Source: Jejuia sp040720935
GTDB lineage: Bacteria; Bacteroidota; Bacteroidia; Flavobacteriales; Flavobacteriaceae
DNA length: 64,000 nucleotides
Direction: 5' to 3'
Assembly (NCBI RefSeq): GCF_040720935.1
Contig: NZ_JBFDAE010000004.1
Span: 186,001 to 250,000 of the forward strand
Part shown: one piece after another, positions 56,723-64,000 of the stretch
How the letters are laid out: each line of letters begins with the position of its first letter
Position numbering within the stretch: position 1 is the first letter of the stretch
The notes under the pieces: generated by a model
The model's database searches: none
The model's input: the letters and a program-made list of their open reading frames with translations, nothing else
Told to the model about the DNA's origin: nothing
Made by a program: the position numbers and the translations under genes

Positions 56723-58186
56723 TTACATCGCCACCAAATCGCCAGAAACATCCTTAGATGGTAAATTAGATTTACCCATTAAATATAAATCTACCTGTCT
56801 AGCAGCTTCCCTACCTTCAGAAATGGCCCAAACAATTAAAGATTGTCCACGACGCATATCGCCAGCAGTAAATATATTTGGAACATTGGTTTGATACTTT
56901 CCGTATTCTGCTTTATAATTAGAACGGGCATCAGTTTTAATCCCTAATTTATCTGCAAGGGTGCTTTCAGGTCCTGTAAAACCAAGTGCCAATAAAGCTA
57001 AATCACATGGCCATGTTTTTTCTGTACCTTCAATTTCTATAAGTTGTGGACGTTCTCCAGGAACCATTTTCCATTCCACATTTATCGTTTTTAATGCAGT
57101 TAATTTTCCGTTTTTATCTTTTACAAACTCTTTGGTATTGATTAACCAGTTGCGTTCTACACCCTCTTGATGAGAAGACGATGTTTTTAACTGTAACGGC
57201 CAAAAAGGCCAAGGTGTCGTTGGCGAACGATGTCCGGGAGGTTTTGGCATAATCTCAAAATTAACTACTGTTTTTGCACCTTGTCGGTTAGATGTACCCA
57301 CACAATCTGATCCTGTATCGCCACCACCAATCACTATAACGTTTTTATCGGTTGCTAAAACTTGATTTTCGACCTTCTTGCCGAATAATACTTTAGTTTG
57401 CTGCGTTAAGAAATCCATGGCCTGTACCACGCCATCGGCATCAATACCGGGTGTTGGTAAGCTTCGTCTTTCTGTTGCGCCACCACAAAGAACTACGGAG
57501 TCAAATGCTTTTAAATCTTTAACATCATAATTAACGCCAACATTAACATTGGTTTTAAACGTGATGCCTTCAGCTTCTAAAATCTTTAAACGGCGGTCTA
57601 TAATTTCCTTTTCCATTTTGAAATTAGGGATTCCGTAACGTAATAAGCCTCCAATTTCGTCATCGCGCTCAAAAACAGTTACAGTATGTCCAGCTCTGTT
57701 TAATTGTTGTGCAGCAGCTAAACCAGCAGGTCCAGAACCAACAATAGCAATAGTTTTACCCGTTCTTGTTTTTGGAGGTTGTGGTTTTATCCAGCCTTCT
57801 TTAAAGGCACGCTCAACGATGTTCTTTTCAATATTTTCTATAGATACGGGGTCTTCTATAATACCTAATACACATGATTGCTCACATGGTGCAGGACATA
57901 AACGACCTGTAAACTCAGGAAAATTATTTGTTGAATGTAATAGCCAAGAGGCTTTTTGCCACTCGCCTTGGTGTACCATATGATTAAAATCAGGAATTAA
58001 ATTTCCTAATGGGCAACCACTATGGCAAAACGGAATACCACAATCCATACAACGAGATCCTTGTTTTTGTAGTTCGGGTTCATTTAATGGTACCGTAAAT
58101 TCTTTATAATGTTTTACACGACTTTCTACAGGCGCATAAGCTTCATCTTGTCTTTCAAATTCTTTAAATCCAGTTACTTTTCCCAT
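56723..58186 (-). CDS. gltD: Glutamate synthase, small subunit
   Basis: 487 residues. N-terminal iron-sulfur cysteines CMDCGIPFCHSGCPLGNLIPDFN and CPAPCEQSCVLGII; FAD site GSGPAGLAAAQQLNRAGHTVTVFERDDEIGGLLRYGIPNFKMEK; NADPH site VIVIGGGDTGSDCVGTSNRQGA; end IFTAGDMRRGQSLIVWAISEGREAA. It carries electrons from NADPH to the large subunit. Four bases after gltB, one operon. Confidence 0.97.
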   Translation of the reverse strand: MGKVTGFKEFERQDEAYAPVESRVKHYKEFTVPLNEPELQKQGSRCMDCGIPFCHSGCPLGNLIPDFNHMVHQGEWQKASWLLHSTNNFPEFTGRLCPAPCEQSCVLGIIEDPVSIENIEKNIVERAFKEGWIKPQPPKTRTGKTIAIVGSGPAGLAAAQQLNRAGHTVTVFERDDEIGGLLRYGIPNFKMEKEIIDRRLKILEAEGITFKTNVNVGVNYDVKDLKAFDSVVLCGGATERRSLPTPGIDADGVVQAMDFLTQQTKVLFGKKVENQVLATDKNVIVIGGGDTGSDCVGTSNRQGAKTVVNFEIMPKPPGHRSPTTPWPFWPLQLKTSSSHQEGVERNWLINTKEFVKDKNGKLTALKTINVEWKMVPGERPQLIEIEGTEKTWPCDLALLALGFTGPESTLADKLGIKTDARSNYKAEYGKYQTNVPNIFTAGDMRRGQSLIVWAISEGREAARQVDLYLMGKSNLPSKDVSGDLVAM

Positions 58187-58190
58187 GACA

Positions 58191-61100
58191 CTATGCTGTT
58201 GTTAATTCTTCTACCATTGGTTCTTCAGTCTCTAAACGTTCCAATGCACGTTTGTATTCAATTGGCATCACTTTTACAAAATTCCCTAAACTTGCATCCC
58301 AATCAGATAATAATTGTTTTCCAAGTTTACTATCCGTATAAAGTGCGTGCTTTTCAATAGTTTGTTTTAAATCTGCTGCATCTTCACTTGTAATAGCTTC
58401 AAACTCTATAGTTTCTGTATTACATAATCCGTTTACAAATTTGTTGTCAGGATCGTAAACATAAGCAATACCACCACTCATTCCTGCAGCAAAGTTTCTT
58501 CCAGTTTTACCTAGCACGATTACTTTTCCTCCTGTCATGTATTCACAACAATGATCTCCAACGCCTTCAACAACGGTTGTTGCTCCAGAGTTTCTAACCG
58601 CAAAACGTTCTCCTGCAATTCCGTTTATATAAGCTTCACCTTCAACGGCTCCAAACAAACATACATTACCAATTATAATATTGTTTTCAGCAATAAAATC
58701 TGCTTTAGCTGGTTTTTTAACAATCAATTTAGCGCCAGATAATCCTTTGCCCAAATAATCGTTTGTATTTCCTTCCAAGATAAAGGTTAATCCATGCGCT
58801 CCAAAAGCACCAAAACTTTGTCCTGCAGAACCAGTAAAGTTGATGTTTAAGGTGTCTTCAGGTAAACCTAGATGTCCGTAAACTTTAGAAACCTCGTTAC
58901 TTACAATAGCACCAACGGTACGGTTAATATTGTTTATTGGGTAGGCCAGCGTCGTTTTTTCTTTTCTATATAAAGCTCTGTGCGAATCTTTTAATATCTT
59001 AAAATCTAAAACGTTTTCTAAATTATGATCTTGTGCTTCGCTATTTCTTACCGTAAGTTCTCTGTACGCAGCAGGTCTGTGCAATATGCTCGATAAATCT
59101 AAACCTTTAGCTTTATAATGCTTAATGGCTTTATTAGCGTTTATTTTATGGGTTTGCCCTACCATTTCAGCTAAGGTTCTGAATCCTAACTGTGCCATGA
59201 TTCCTCTTAATTCTTCAGCAATGTAGTAGAAGAAATTAATAACATGCTCAGGAGTGCCCTTAAAGTTTTTACGCAACTCTTTATCTTGAGTGGCGATTCC
59301 AACCGGACAGGTGTTTAAGTGACACTTACGCATCATAATACAACCCGAGGCTACTAAAGGAGCGGTTGCAAAACCAAATTCTTCAGCACCTAATAAAGCT
59401 GCTATAGCTACATCACGACCCGTTTTTAACTGGCCATCACATTCTACAACAATTCTACTTCTTAAATTGTTTAGTACTAAGGTTTGTTGTGCTTCAGCTA
59501 AACCAAGTTCCCAAGGTAAACCGGCATGTTTTAATGATGTTAATGGAGAAGCTCCAGTACCACCATCATATCCAGCTATTAATACCACATCGGCTTTTGC
59601 TTTAGCAACACCAGCTGCAATGGTACCAACACCAACTTCCGATACTAATTTCACATTAATTCTAGCTTCGCGATTTGCGTTTTTTAAATCGAAAATTAAT
59701 TGTGCCAAATCTTCAATAGAATAAATATCGTGATGCGGTGGCGGAGAAATCAATCCTACAAAAGGTGTTGAGTTTCTAGCCGCAGCAATCCATGGTAATA
59801 CTTTATACCCTGGTAATTGTCCACCTTCTCCTGGTTTAGCACCTTGTGCCATTTTTATTTGAATCTCTCTGGCATTAGTTAGGTAATGCGATGTTACCCC
59901 AAAACGACCAGATGCGACTTGTTTTATTGCTGAATTACGACTGTCGCCATTAACGTCTTTTTGAAAACGTTTTCTGTCCTCTCCACCTTCACCAGAATTA
60001 GATTTTCCACCAATACGATTCATGGCAATAGCTAAATTTTCATGTGCTTCGCGAGAAATAGACCCGTAAGACATCGCTCCGGTTTTAAACTTTTTTACAA
60101 TCTCTGTCCATGGTTCTACTTCTTCTAAAGGAATAGGGTCCAGATTGTCAAACTCAAATAAACCACGAATGGTCATTAAGTTTTCAGATTGCTCGTTTAT
60201 GGCTTTTGCATACACATCATAACTCGCTTGATCGCTCAATCTAACGGCTTGTTGCAGTTTTGCTACTGTAGTTGGGTTGAATAAATGACGTTCGCCATTA
60301 CGTCTCCATCTGTAATCGCCTCCAATGTTCAATCCTAGATTTTTATCGATAGAATTATCTGGATAGGCTTGTTTGTAACGTTGGTCAATTTCTTTTTCAA
60401 TTTCATATAAACCGATACCTTCTATCCTTGAAGCTGTATAAGGAAAATATTTTTCAACGAATTGGGAATTGAAACCAACAATTTCGAAAATTTGAGAACC
60501 TCTATACGAGTGTAATGTCGAGATTCCAATTTTATTCATCACTTTTAGAATGCCTTTTCCAATCGCTTTATTGAAATTATCGACTGCTTTTTGCTCGTCC
60601 ATATCAGTAATGAAGCCTTCTTTAACTTGCATTCTGATAATTTCGTTAACCATATACGGGTTGATAGCAGAAGCGCCATAACCAAATAAGGTTGCAAAAT
60701 GATGCGGTTCGCGAGGTTCTGCAGATTCAATAATAATATCGAAATAAGAACGCTTACGTAAACGATTCAATTGATGGTTTACATAAGAACACGCCAATAA
60801 AGCAGGGATAGGGGCAAATTCTTGATTTACGCCTCTATCGGAAAGAATGATAATATTCGTTTTTCTTAATAAGGCTTTTTCAATTTGAATAATAATATCG
60901 TCAAGTGCATCTTCTAAACCATTCATACCCTGTGCTTTTGGATAAAGCATTTGGATGGTTTCAGCTTGAAAACCGTCAATATCAATGGTTCTGATTTTTT
61001 CTAAATCGCCATTGGAAATAACAGGGTTTTGAATTCGTAGTTTTCTACATTGTCTTTCTGTAATGCTGAAAATATTTCTGTCTTTTCCTAAGTTTAAACT

Positions 61101-62705
61101 AATGTCTGTAACAATTTCTTCACGAATACCATCTAAAGGCGGGTTTGTTACCTGAGCGAATAATTGTTTGAAATAGTTAGAAATGAGTTGAGGTCTATCA
61201 GATAAAACAGCTAAAGGTGTATCAATACCCATAGATCCCAGAGCTTCTTTGCCAACTTGTGCCATTGGTGTAATAACCTCTTGAATATCTTCAAACGTAT
61301 AGTTGAATAAACGTTGACGTGTTTTTATATCTATAGTTTCAATAGGGCAAGTTTCGCTAGTATAAGGAACGTCTTTTAAATGTAAGCGCGTTTTGTCTAA
61401 CCACTCTTTATAAGGTCTTTCTGAGACTATTTTGCTTTTTATTTCTTCATCTCCAATGATGCGTCCCTCGTTCATATCCACCAAGAACATTTTTCCCGGT
61501 TCTAATCTTCCGTGTTCTTTAACATCCTCTGGTGCAACTTCTACAACACCAATTTCAGAAGACATGATCAATTTTCCACTTTTAGTAACCGTATATCTTG
61601 AAGGTCTTAATCCGTTTCTGTCTAATAATGCACCAATATAATCGCCATCTGTAAAAGGCACAGATGCAGGGCCATCCCAAGGCTCCATGATACAGGCGTT
61701 GTATTCGTAAAACGCTTTACGTTCTTCAGACATGGTAGCGTGCTTTTCCCATGCTTCAGGAATCATCATCATCATGATTTCGGGTAATGAGCGTCCTGTA
61801 TGTGTTAATAATTCAACCACCATATCCATAGAGGCCGAATCTGATTTTCCTGGTAATATTATAGGGAATAATTTATCTATTTGTGGCCCGAAAACATCAC
61901 TTTTCATAATTTCTTCACGAACACGCATGCGGCTTACATTACCACGAAGGGTATTAATTTCACCATTCTGACACATGTGGCGGAACGGTTGCGCCAATTC
62001 CCAAGTAGGCATTGTATTAGTAGAAAAGCGTTGGTGCACCAATGCCAATCGCGTTACTAAATCTATTTGTTGTAAATCGGTATAATAGGGGCCAATATCT
62101 TCAGGCATGATAATACCTTTATATATTATGGTTGTATTTGATAAACTAGGGACATAGAAATAACCGCTTTCAGAGATTTTTGATTTTCTAATGGCATGTT
62201 CGGCAATTTTACGAGCAGCGTATAATTTAGCCTTAAACGTAGCTTCGTCAATAGTTTCGGTTTTACCAACAAACAATTGCTCAATCTTTGGTTCAGAAGC
62301 TAAAGCAATTTGTCCTAACTGTGTTGAGTCCACAGGAACTTCTCTCCATCCCAAAACAGTTAATCCCTGAGTTTTTATTTCGTTTTCAAAAGTATCTTTA
62401 CAGTATTTGTATTGATTTGAAGTTTTTGGTAAAAAAACCATTCCCACGGCATATTCTCTTTGTTCTGGGATTTTAAAATCACAAACACGCTTAAAATAAT
62501 CGTGAGGGATGTCAATTAACAAACCAGCACCATCACCTGTTTTTCCATCTGCACTAACACCGCCACGGTGCTCTAACTTCACTAGAATTTCTAGTGCGTC
62601 ATGTATGATTTGATTTGTTTTTTCTCCTTTAAGATTACAAATAAAACCAGCACCACAATTTTCATGTTCAAATTCTGGGGAATATAGTCCTTGTTTCTTC
62701 AGCAT
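58191..62705 (-). CDS. gltB: Glutamate synthase, large subunit
   Basis: 1504 residues from ATG at 62705 (MLKKQGLYSPEFEHENCGAGF); the preceding TTG codons are less likely. Glutaminase domain with the catalytic Cys in ENCGAGF after a short propeptide, FMN/2-oxoglutarate domain (GAKPGEGGQLPGYKVLPWIAAARNSTPFVGLISPPPHHDIYSIEDLAQLI), 3Fe-4S cysteines CIMMRKCHLNTCPVG, and the C-terminal GXGXG domain. It makes two glutamates from glutamine and 2-oxoglutarate, the second step of ammonia assimilation. Confidence 0.97.
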   Translation of the reverse strand: MLKKQGLYSPEFEHENCGAGFICNLKGEKTNQIIHDALEILVKLEHRGGVSADGKTGDGAGLLIDIPHDYFKRVCDFKIPEQREYAVGMVFLPKTSNQYKYCKDTFENEIKTQGLTVLGWREVPVDSTQLGQIALASEPKIEQLFVGKTETIDEATFKAKLYAARKIAEHAIRKSKISESGYFYVPSLSNTTIIYKGIIMPEDIGPYYTDLQQIDLVTRLALVHQRFSTNTMPTWELAQPFRHMCQNGEINTLRGNVSRMRVREEIMKSDVFGPQIDKLFPIILPGKSDSASMDMVVELLTHTGRSLPEIMMMMIPEAWEKHATMSEERKAFYEYNACIMEPWDGPASVPFTDGDYIGALLDRNGLRPSRYTVTKSGKLIMSSEIGVVEVAPEDVKEHGRLEPGKMFLVDMNEGRIIGDEEIKSKIVSERPYKEWLDKTRLHLKDVPYTSETCPIETIDIKTRQRLFNYTFEDIQEVITPMAQVGKEALGSMGIDTPLAVLSDRPQLISNYFKQLFAQVTNPPLDGIREEIVTDISLNLGKDRNIFSITERQCRKLRIQNPVISNGDLEKIRTIDIDGFQAETIQMLYPKAQGMNGLEDALDDIIIQIEKALLRKTNIIILSDRGVNQEFAPIPALLACSYVNHQLNRLRKRSYFDIIIESAEPREPHHFATLFGYGASAINPYMVNEIIRMQVKEGFITDMDEQKAVDNFNKAIGKGILKVMNKIGISTLHSYRGSQIFEIVGFNSQFVEKYFPYTASRIEGIGLYEIEKEIDQRYKQAYPDNSIDKNLGLNIGGDYRWRRNGERHLFNPTTVAKLQQAVRLSDQASYDVYAKAINEQSENLMTIRGLFEFDNLDPIPLEEVEPWTEIVKKFKTGAMSYGSISREAHENLAIAMNRIGGKSNSGEGGEDRKRFQKDVNGDSRNSAIKQVASGRFGVTSHYLTNAREIQIKMAQGAKPGEGGQLPGYKVLPWIAAARNSTPFVGLISPPPHHDIYSIEDLAQLIFDLKNANREARINVKLVSEVGVGTIAAGVAKAKADVVLIAGYDGGTGASPLTSLKHAGLPWELGLAEAQQTLVLNNLRSRIVVECDGQLKTGRDVAIAALLGAEEFGFATAPLVASGCIMMRKCHLNTCPVGIATQDKELRKNFKGTPEHVINFFYYIAEELRGIMAQLGFRTLAEMVGQTHKINANKAIKHYKAKGLDLSSILHRPAAYRELTVRNSEAQDHNLENVLDFKILKDSHRALYRKEKTTLAYPINNINRTVGAIVSNEVSKVYGHLGLPEDTLNINFTGSAGQSFGAFGAHGLTFILEGNTNDYLGKGLSGAKLIVKKPAKADFIAENNIIIGNVCLFGAVEGEAYINGIAGERFAVRNSGATTVVEGVGDHCCEYMTGGKVIVLGKTGRNFAAGMSGGIAYVYDPDNKFVNGLCNTETIEFEAITSEDAADLKQTIEKHALYTDSKLGKQLLSDWDASLGNFVKVMPIEYKRALERLETEEPMVEELTTA

Positions 62706-63015
62706 AATCAACAAAATATTAGTTAAAACTCGAGTTGAGACGCTAAGATACGCCCTAGGTTTCGAATTACAATAATGCGGATTTCATTATTTCGATTTTT
62801 TAATCGAAGTGAACCTAAAAATGGGTTTATATCAATAATAACGAGATATTTTACTAAATATTCAATCGATAATATATCTATAAATAGGAATTCGTGAAAT
62901 AAAACGAAGAAATATTGATTTTCTTAGAAAGAATAGCACAAAAAAGGCAGAAAACCTGACAATTATTCAAACTCTTTAATTGCTGATTATTCATAAAATT
63001 TCAAAAATAACATGA

Positions 63016-63087
63016 TACCCCTAAAAATTTAGGGGTAAAACTAAAAAAACAATAAAAGTGCAGATAATGCCCCTGTTTTTTTAGGGG
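63016..63087. promoter_or_regulatory. Two CCCCT-N8-AGGGG palindromes between gltB and the porin gene
   Basis: The 450-base gap between gltB and the porin gene carries palindrome 1 at 63018-63035 (the 22-base TACCCCTAAA/TTTAGGGGTA, 63016-63037) and palindrome 2 at 63070-63087. In both, CCCCT and AGGGG are separated by exactly 8 bases, and their starts are 52 bases apart, about five helical turns. A dimeric regulator bound on the same DNA face is the simplest reading. No clear sigma-54 box is seen. The rest of the gap, 62706-63015, holds nothing recognisable apart from AT-rich sequence. Confidence 0.7.
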
Positions 63088-63164
63088 GACATATCTTTTT
63101 TAAATAGTTTAGCCCCGTCTTAAGGAAATAAATTTTAAAAATTAATAACCAAAATTTAAACATT

Positions 63165-64000
63165 ATGAAAAAATTATTGACTCTTACAATGCTTTTTACA
63201 GCAAGTATATTATTTGCTCAAGAGGCTGAAGAAAAAAAATTTAGTGTTAGTGGTAGTGTGGATGCATACTATAGAGCAAACTTAAATGCTCCAAATGATG
63301 AAAACGCAATTGCCCCAGGATCGTCTTTCGCTAATTTACCAGGTTTTGCTTTAGGTATGGCAAATGTTGTTATGTCTTATGAAGGCGAAAAAGTAGGTTT
63401 TGTTGCCGATTTAGTATTTGGACCAAGAGGTACTGATGCTATTTTTGGTTCGCCTGCTGTAGCTCCTACAAGTGCTACATTATCTACAGGTAATATTGTA
63501 AACCAACTTTACGCTTACTGGAATGTTAGTGAATCCGTAACTTTAACAATGGGTAACTTTAATACCTTTTTAGGGTATGAGGTTATTTCTCCAACTGCAA
63601 ACTTTAACTACAGTACATCTTACTTGTTCTCTTATGGTCCTTTTAGCCATACAGGATTAAAAGCTGATATTGCATTGTCTGAAGATTTTAGTTTAATGTT
63701 GGGTGTTATGAATGATACTGATGCTACGGAATTTAACGCCACAGGTGATTATGCATTTGGAGCGCAATTAGGATATTCTGGTCAGTACTTAAATGTATTA
63801 ATTGATCCTTCTTTTACTGAAATTGATTTTACGGGTGGGTTTGATCTGTCTGATGATTTTTACTTGGGAATCAATGCGGCTTATTTGAAAAATGAAGATG
63901 TTGGTTCTGTAGATGGTGGTTCTTTTGCAGGTGTCGCTTTATACCCTCAGTTGGCTACTTCTGATGCTTTTACTATTGGTTTAAGAGGGGAGTATTTTAT
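63165..64000 (+). CDS. Outer-membrane porin, BBP2/OmpL-like (3' end outside window)
   Basis: About 278 residues are visible from ATG at 63165. Signal peptide MKKLLTLTMLFTASILFAQ; the mature start KFSVSGSVDAYYRANLN and strands GFALGMANVVMSYEGEKVGFVADLVFGPRG, YAYWNVSESVTLTMGNFNTFLGYEVISP match the porin-2 (BBP2) family. In related genomes this porin is followed by an ammonium transporter. Divergent from gltB and next to the paired palindromes, it is probably controlled by nitrogen supply. Confidence 0.85.
   Translation, partial: MKKLLTLTMLFTASILFAQEAEEKKFSVSGSVDAYYRANLNAPNDENAIAPGSSFANLPGFALGMANVVMSYEGEKVGFVADLVFGPRGTDAIFGSPAVAPTSATLSTGNIVNQLYAYWNVSESVTLTMGNFNTFLGYEVISPTANFNYSTSYLFSYGPFSHTGLKADIALSEDFSLMLGVMNDTDATEFNATGDYAFGAQLGYSGQYLNVLIDPSFTEIDFTGGFDLSDDFYLGINAAYLKNEDVGSVDGGSFAGVALYPQLATSDAFTIGLRGEYF

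Noticed and set aside
62706..63015. Sigma-54 promoter or riboswitch upstream of gltB
   Set aside because: No TGGC-N7-TTGC spacing and no recognisable riboswitch core were found; only the CCCCT-N8-AGGGG pair stands out further on.
1..64000. CRISPR arrays, prophage, integrases, rRNA and tRNA genes
   Set aside because: No regularly spaced direct repeats, no phage structural genes and no cloverleaf or rRNA sequence were noticed by reading; small tRNAs could still be missed without a covariance search.

Overview
The window is a low-GC, densely packed chromosomal segment from a marine-type member of the Flavobacteriaceae (Bacteroidota). Evidence: flavobacterial promoter motifs (TTG-N19-TAnnTTTG), T9SS type A sorting domains, TonB-dependent receptors, many Bacteroidota-only families (DUF3098, DUF4286, DUF3127, DUF4199, DUF6428, DUF2490) and the dispersed short repeats common in this family. 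I found no rRNA, tRNA or CRISPR array, and no prophage. Genus and species cannot be named from the sequence alone.

Layout. 0-6.5 kb: end of a TonB-dependent receptor, a lipoprotein, greA with an unusual hairpin leader, a HIT protein, an orphan histidine kinase with a zinc-ribbon membrane partner, a flavin reductase-like protein and DUF3127. 6.5-11.9 kb: aat, an AT-rich two-gene accessory unit (7.37-8.53 kb), a tag-led operon, a thioredoxin-like gene and a TonB-like gene. 11.9-15.5 kb: envelope cluster ftsX / barrel / DUF3098 / uppP / truB. 15.6-22.6 kb: leuS, DUF4286, rsmA, mgtE and a hydroxyacid dehydrogenase, with palindromic repeats between and inside the genes. 22.7-28.3 kb: a LuxR-type regulator, a five-gene run (DUF4199, DUF1801, two VOC proteins, TauE/SafE), a helical-repeat membrane protein and an arsenic-type operon (arsR, DUF6428, LMW phosphatase). 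28.3-29.1 kb: a REP-flanked RAYT transposase. 29.2-35.7 kb: TfoX-C, VOC, AraC, a bifunctional OlsF-like acyltransferase, aspartate kinase, GNAT and fbp.

35.7-56.5 kb is the accessory part. It holds secreted T9SS and beta-helix proteins, DUF6252-like lipoproteins, a four-repeat secreted protein, pseudogenes, and a four-gene exported operon (DUF6175-like). That operon is divergent from a TPR histidine kinase/LuxR response regulator pair whose promoter and 5' end are duplicated about 5.8 kb away. Next come a triplicated mini-lipoprotein array and a divergent unit with a pentapeptide-repeat protein. 56.7-64 kb is nitrogen assimilation: gltB-gltD, and divergent from them a porin that runs off the window. 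Two identically spaced CCCCT-N8-AGGGG palindromes lie between them.

The most interesting signals are the double terminator-like hairpin leader of greA, the ArsR palindrome on the -33 element, repeat elements in frame inside leuS, truB and a dehydrogenase gene, the flavobacterial REPtron, the paired palindromes at gltB/porin, and the duplicated and decaying exported-protein/two-component locus at 42-52 kb.
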